Assembly (NCBI RefSeq): GCF_014646235.1
Contig: NZ_BMNB01000028.1
Coordinates: forward strand, 1-64,000
Reading direction: 5' to 3'
DNA from: Micromonospora sonchi
GTDB taxonomy: Bacteria; Actinomycetota; Actinomycetes; Mycobacteriales; Micromonosporaceae
Length of the DNA stretch: 64,000 nt
The translations under genes and the position numbers were made by a program. Under the pieces are notes generated by a model. It worked only from the letters and a program-made list of their open reading frames with translations. It was not told the origin of the DNA and made no database searches. Shown piece by piece: positions 60,142 to 64,000 of the stretch. Position 1 is the stretch's first letter. Each line of letters begins with the position of its first letter.

Positions 60142-63042
60142 ATGAGGAATCTGGCAAGACGTCGGCGGCTGGCGTGGCTCGCCGCCGCGGCACTGGCGCT
60201 CGGCGGCGTGACCCTACCCGCCACCGCCGCGCAGGCCGCGCCGGCCTGCGACGTGGTCTACACGACCAACGACTGGAGCAACGGCTTCACCGCCAACGTG
60301 ACCATCAAGAACCTCGGCGACCCGATCAACGGCTGGACCCTACGGTTCGCCTTCGCCGGCAACCAGCGGGTCACCCAGGGCTGGTCGGCCCGGTGGAGCC
60401 AGAGCGGCAACCAGGTCACCGCCACCAACGAGTCCTACAACGGCAACCTGGCCACCGGCTCCTCCGTCAACATCGGCTTCAACGGCTCGTACACCGGCAG
60501 CAACCCGAAGCCGACGTCGTTCTCGATCAACGGGGTCACCTGCGGCGGCGTCGCGCAGCAGCCCCCGACGGTGAGCCTGTCGATCCCCGCCGGCCCGTTC
60601 GTGGCCCCGGCCAGCGTGCCGCTGACCGCCACCGCGAGCGACCCGGACGGCACGATCGCCAGGGTCGAGTTCTACCGCAACGGGCTGCTGGTCAACACCG
60701 ACACCACCGCGCCGTACGCGTACACCCTGGAGAACCTGCCGGCCGGTGACTACACCGTCCAGGCCAGGGCGTTCGACAACAGCGGTCTGTCGGCGATCGC
60801 CGAGCGGTCGTTCACCGTCACCGCCGCCACCTCGCCGGCGCTGGTGGCCACCCCGGCCACGCTGAGCGTGCCCGAGGGCGGCAGCTCGACGTTCAACGTC
60901 AAGCTGAACCGGGCGCCCACCGCGAACGTCGCGGTGAGCCTGGCGCGCACCGGCGACACGGACATCACCGTCTCGCCGACCTCGGTGACGCTGACCCCGT
61001 CCAACTGGAACACCGGGGTCGACGTGACCGTCCGGGCCGCCGAGGACGCCGACACCGTCGGCGGCACCGCCACCATCACCGCCTCCGCCACCGGCTACAC
61101 GCCGGCCACGGTCACCGTCACCGAGATCGACAACGACGTGCCCGGCGGCGACGGCGAGTACGTCCAGCGCTTCCTGGCCCAGTACGGCAAGATCAAGAAC
61201 TCGGGGTACTTCAGCCCCGAGGGCGTGCCGTACCACTCCATCGAGACGCTCATCGTCGAGGCGCCGGACCACGGCCACGAGACCACCTCCGAGGCGTTCA
61301 GCTTCTGGCTGTGGCTGGAGGCGTACTACGGGCGGGTGACCCAGAACTGGGCGCCGTTCAACAACGCCTGGACGGTGATGGAGAAGTACATCATCCCGTC
61401 CGCGGCCGACCAGCCGACCGCCGGCTCCGCCGGCGACGCCACCTACGCCGCCGAGCACGACCTGCCCAGCCAGTACCCGTCCCAGCTGGACTCCAACGTG
61501 CCGGTGGGCAAGGACCCCCTGCGCTCGGAACTCCAGCAGACCTATGGCACCGGCTCGATCTACGGCATGCACTGGCTGCTGGACGTGGACAACGTCTACG
61601 GCTACGGCCGCTGCGGCGACGGCACCACCCGGCCGGCGTACATCAACACCTTCCAGCGGGGCACCCAGGAGTCGGTGTGGGAGACCGTGCCGCAGCCGTC
61701 CTGCGACACCTTCGCCCACGGCGGCCAGTACGGCTACCTCGACCTGTTCATCAAGGAGTCGCAGGCCCCGGCCAAGCAGTGGAAGTACACCAACGCCCCG
61801 GACGCCGACGCCCGGGCCGTGCAGGCCGCGTACTGGGCCCTGACCTGGGCCAAGGAGCAGAACAAGCAGGCCGACGTGGCGGCCACCGTGACCAAGGCCG
61901 CCAAGATGGGCGACTACCTGCGGTACGCCCTGTTCGACAAGTACTTCAAGCGGGTCGGCAACTGCGTCGGGGCCAGCGCCTGCCCGGCGGGCAACGGCCG
62001 CGACTCCGCCCACTACCTGCTCTCCTGGTACTACGCCTGGGGCGGGGCGTACGAGACCAGCCAGAACTGGTCGTGGCGGATCGGCTCCAGCCACAGCCAC
62101 TTCGGCTACCAGAACCCGTTCGCGGCCTGGGCGCTGACCAACGTCAACGAGCTCAAGCCGCGCTCGGCCTCGGCGGCGGCGGACTGGACCAACAGCCTCA
62201 ACCGGCAGCTGGAGCTCTACACCTGGCTCCAGTCGGCCGAAGGCGGCATCGCCGGTGGCGCGACCAACAGCTGGGGCGGGCACTACGGCACCCCGCCGGC
62301 CGGCACGGCCACCTTCTACGGCATGTTCTACGACGAGGACCCGGTCTACAACGACCCGCCGTCGAACCAGTGGTTCGGCATGCAGGCCTGGTCGATGCAG
62401 CGCATCGCCGAGCTGTACCTGGTCACCGGCAACGCCAAGGCCAAGGCGCTGCTGGACAAGTGGGTGCCGTGGGCCATCGCCAACACCACGGTGGGCACCA
62501 ACTGGTCCATTCCGTCGGACATGAAGTGGACCGGCCAGCCCAACAACTGGAACCCGACCAACCCGCAGGCGAACACCAACCTGCACGTCGAGGTGACGGT
62601 CAAGGGCCAGGACGTCGGCGTCGCCGCCGCCTACGCCCGCACGCTCATCGCGTACGCGGCGAAGTCGGGTAACACCGCGGCGAAGACCACCGCCAAGGGG
62701 CTGCTGGACGCGCTGCACGCGGCCAGCGACGCACAGGGCGTGTCGACGGCGGAGAAGCGCGGCGACTACCGGCGCTTCGACGACGTCTACGACGCCGCCA
62801 CCGGACAGGGCCTGTACATCCCGCCGGGCTGGACCGGCCGGATGCCCAACGGCGACCAGATCGCCCCGGGCAAGAGCTTCGTCGACATCCGGTCGTTCTA
62901 CAAGAACGACCCGGCGTGGCCGAAGGTTCAGGCGTACCTCAACGGCGGGGCGGAGCCGGAGTTCCGCTACCACCGGTTCTGGGCCCAGGCGGACGTCGCC
63001 ATGGCGTACGCCGACTACGGAAAGCTGTTCCCCAACGGCTGA
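60142..63042 (+). CDS. secreted GH48 exocellulase with CBM2
   Basis: About 966 residues. Signal peptide 1-33 (ends TAAQAA). Residues 34-135 are a CBM2 cellulose-binding module (CDVVYTTNDWSNGFTANVTI, conserved Trp residues, closing Cys in NGVTCGG). 140-230 is an Ig-like module (PPTVSLSIPAGPFVAPASVP), 235-330 a Calx-beta-like module (VPEGGSSTFNVKLNRAPTAN), and 338-966 the GH48 domain with catalytic Glu in APDHGHETTSEAFSFW. GH48 enzymes work processively from the reducing end of cellulose releasing cellobiose, which the GH1 enzyme next door would split. Control by CebR is indicated by upstream sites. Confidence 0.95.
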   Translation: MRNLARRRRLAWLAAAALALGGVTLPATAAQAAPACDVVYTTNDWSNGFTANVTIKNLGDPINGWTLRFAFAGNQRVTQGWSARWSQSGNQVTATNESYNGNLATGSSVNIGFNGSYTGSNPKPTSFSINGVTCGGVAQQPPTVSLSIPAGPFVAPASVPLTATASDPDGTIARVEFYRNGLLVNTDTTAPYAYTLENLPAGDYTVQARAFDNSGLSAIAERSFTVTAATSPALVATPATLSVPEGGSSTFNVKLNRAPTANVAVSLARTGDTDITVSPTSVTLTPSNWNTGVDVTVRAAEDADTVGGTATITASATGYTPATVTVTEIDNDVPGGDGEYVQRFLAQYGKIKNSGYFSPEGVPYHSIETLIVEAPDHGHETTSEAFSFWLWLEAYYGRVTQNWAPFNNAWTVMEKYIIPSAADQPTAGSAGDATYAAEHDLPSQYPSQLDSNVPVGKDPLRSELQQTYGTGSIYGMHWLLDVDNVYGYGRCGDGTTRPAYINTFQRGTQESVWETVPQPSCDTFAHGGQYGYLDLFIKESQAPAKQWKYTNAPDADARAVQAAYWALTWAKEQNKQADVAATVTKAAKMGDYLRYALFDKYFKRVGNCVGASACPAGNGRDSAHYLLSWYYAWGGAYETSQNWSWRIGSSHSHFGYQNPFAAWALTNVNELKPRSASAAADWTNSLNRQLELYTWLQSAEGGIAGGATNSWGGHYGTPPAGTATFYGMFYDEDPVYNDPPSNQWFGMQAWSMQRIAELYLVTGNAKAKALLDKWVPWAIANTTVGTNWSIPSDMKWTGQPNNWNPTNPQANTNLHVEVTVKGQDVGVAAAYARTLIAYAAKSGNTAAKTTAKGLLDALHAASDAQGVSTAEKRGDYRRFDDVYDAATGQGLYIPPGWTGRMPNGDQIAPGKSFVDIRSFYKNDPAWPKVQAYLNGGAEPEFRYHRFWAQADVAMAYADYGKLFPNG

Positions 63043-63049
63043 GTGAACT

Positions 63050-63078
63050 CCTCCGGGTGGGTTGCACCCACCCGGAGG
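63050..63078 (+). terminator. terminator of GH48 gene
   Basis: CCTCCGGGTGGGT (63050-63062) and ACCCACCCGGAGG (63066-63078), 13 perfect pairs with a 3-base loop, 8 bases after the stop. Confidence 0.85.
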
Positions 63079-63331
63079 CTTCGGCCGGGCCTCGGGGGTA
63101 GAGGCAGGTTCCGGCCGGCGGCCTGACGCCCACGGTCAGGCCGGGGTGGGTCGGCCCCTCTGGCCGACGCAGCGGAGCGGTCGACCCACCCCATCCGTCG
63201 CATGGTGGATACCACGCAGATCGCGAAAAAAGTCATCGCCCCGGTATCACGAAACGACCGGGAACGGAGTAACGTACATCACCGGAGAGGCCGCTCCCCC
63301 CGTGGCGGCCTCTCCCTTTCTGTTCCACCAC
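63079..63331. other. structured non-coding region
   Basis: Three further inverted repeats in 250 bases: GGCCTGAC/GTCAGGCC (63120-63142), GGGGTGGGTCG/CGACCCACCCC (63143-63192) and GGAGAGGCCGC/GCGGCCTCTCC (63284-63315, followed on the plus strand by CTTTCTG). The last may terminate the convergent DUF3159 gene or end a short transcript. No gene is supported. Confidence 0.55.
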
Positions 63332-64000
63332 TCACTTCTCCGACGCCACGAGCGCGGCGTCCCGCGGCGGCACCGGATGCCGCAGCCCCGGATGGCCGGC
63401 CGGCAGCGACCGGCGCACCACCGCCCAGCTGACCGCCAAGGCCGCAGCCACCAGCGGCCAGGTCAGCCCGACCCGGGCCGCGGTCAACGCGAGCACCTGC
63501 CCACCGAGGTACAGCGGCAGGAACACCGCCACCCGCAGCACGTAGGTCGCCGTCCAGACCCAACTGCCCCGGGCGTACGCCCGCACCAGCGCCGGGTCGC
63601 GACGCCACCGCCCACGCTGCCCGAGCACGGCGCCGACCACCACCCCGAGCAGCGGCCAGCGCACCACGATGCTGACCACCCACGCCAGGGCGCTGGCCGC
63701 GTTGGCCAGCAGTTGCACGAGAAAGAAGTCCTCCGCGCGTCCGGTGCGTACCACGATGATCGCGGCCACGCAGACGGCGAGCAGCCCGATCAGCACCGAC
63801 CGGGGACGGTGACCGCGGCGCAGCCGCCACCCGGCCACCGCCACACCGACGGCCAGGGCGGCGACCACCCCGGCGATGACCGAACGCCCGGCCAGCAGCC
63901 AGCCCACCGTGAAAGCGACCGGCGGCAGGGTCGCATCCAGCGCGCCGCGGCGCCCGCCGAGCAGATCGGCCAACGACTCCGGACGCCCGACGGCGGCGTC
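63332..64000 (-). CDS. DUF3159 family membrane protein (partial, 5' end off window)
   Basis: At least 222 residues; the frame is still open at the right edge, so the N-terminus is outside. LGGRRGALDATLPPVAFTVG is the family's conserved first motif, followed by five or six hydrophobic segments and TGRAEDFFLVQLLANAASAL, then RGSWVWTATYVLRVAVFLPL. Function unknown; the family is actinobacterial, often near DNA-metabolism genes. A TTG at 63973 could be mistaken for a start. Confidence 0.85.
   Translation of the reverse strand, partial: DAAVGRPESLADLLGGRRGALDATLPPVAFTVGWLLAGRSVIAGVVAALAVGVAVAGWRLRRGHRPRSVLIGLLAVCVAAIIVVRTGRAEDFFLVQLLANAASALAWVVSIVVRWPLLGVVVGAVLGQRGRWRRDPALVRAYARGSWVWTATYVLRVAVFLPLYLGGQVLALTAARVGLTWPLVAAALAVSWAVVRRSLPAGHPGLRHPVPPRDAALVASEK

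Noticed and set aside
60340..62973. Very long minus-strand open frame antisense to GH48
   Set aside because: A by-product of high GC: composition is Val/Arg/Gly-rich with no motif, whereas the plus strand encodes an unmistakable GH48 protein.
63202..63432. Small plus-strand ORF starting MVDTTQIAKKVIAP
   Set aside because: The later half is hairpin and antisense to the DUF3159 gene; no Shine-Dalgarno and no homology recognised.

Overview
The window reads as chromosomal DNA of a high-GC filamentous actinomycete, most likely Micromonospora or a close relative. Support comes from very GC-rich third codon positions, many GTG starts and 4-nt GTGA gene overlaps, several putatively leaderless TANNNT-N6-8-GTG/ATG starts, a paired XRE (DUF5753) / DUF397 regulator, a conservon-type sensor with a roadblock partner, and intergenic AAGGGCCCCTTCTTAAC elements I associate with Micromonospora. 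The species assignment is inference; no rRNA or tRNA gene is visible.

Layout. 1-610 has no convincing gene. 611-1222 is a MobA-like nucleotidyltransferase, convergent with and overlapping an alpha-xyloside operon on the minus strand (LacI regulator, solute-binding lipoprotein, two permeases, GH31 alpha-xylosidase; 7786 to 1219) with a LacI-type operator at 7816-7833. 7995-10157 holds a DUF457 membrane protein, a VOC protein and a DUF1707 protein. 10251-16374 is an alpha-glucan block: GT4 glycosyltransferase, glycogen-debranching-type enzyme and a GH63-like glucosidase. 16598-22685 is a mixed regulatory region: a TetR protein with a tandem-repeat N-terminus, a decayed acetyltransferase, two small genes, an oxidoreductase/TetR pair sharing two 19-bp operators, a double VOC protein and a DUF559 protein flanked by related inverted repeats.

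23341-27717 is an LpqY-SugABC-like trehalose/oligosaccharide importer with its own ATPase. 27806-35525 (minus) is a sugar-acid catabolic operon: FAH-family dehydratase, semialdehyde dehydrogenase, binding protein, two permeases and an IlvD/Edd dehydratase, together a plausible non-phosphorylating route from a pentonate to 2-oxoglutarate. Its IclR regulator (37712-38470) is separated from the operator/promoter region by an IS607-type element (degenerate serine recombinase plus intact-looking TnpB) and is followed by an IS5-type transposase remnant. 38708-40916 has a YciI protein and the XRE/DUF397 module with three coupled small genes. 40917-41896 is repeat-rich non-coding DNA.

41897-49463 carries a hydrolase, an epimerase, a winged-helix protein, a HAD phosphatase and a four-gene ABC exporter/two-component operon. 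49611-54000 has wrbA, a fused anthranilate-synthase-type protein preceded by a leader peptide with tandem Trp codons and four mutually pairing RNA segments (a trp attenuator), and an FGGY kinase. 54027-56959 is a two-gene conservon lacking the usual third and fourth genes, followed by repeats bracketing a broken MFS gene. The end is a cellulolytic pair: a lipoprotein GH1 beta-glucosidase and a secreted CBM2-GH48 exocellulase with three CebR-type operators between them, then a partial DUF3159 membrane protein running off the right edge.

A genome-architecture theme is the set of inverted-repeat families in gene gaps (7913-7988 and 17362-17437; 41445-41513 and 43927-43987; 21697-21755 and 22790-22852; 56969-57016 and 57640-57689), which look like dispersed REP/MITE-type elements rather than ordinary terminators.
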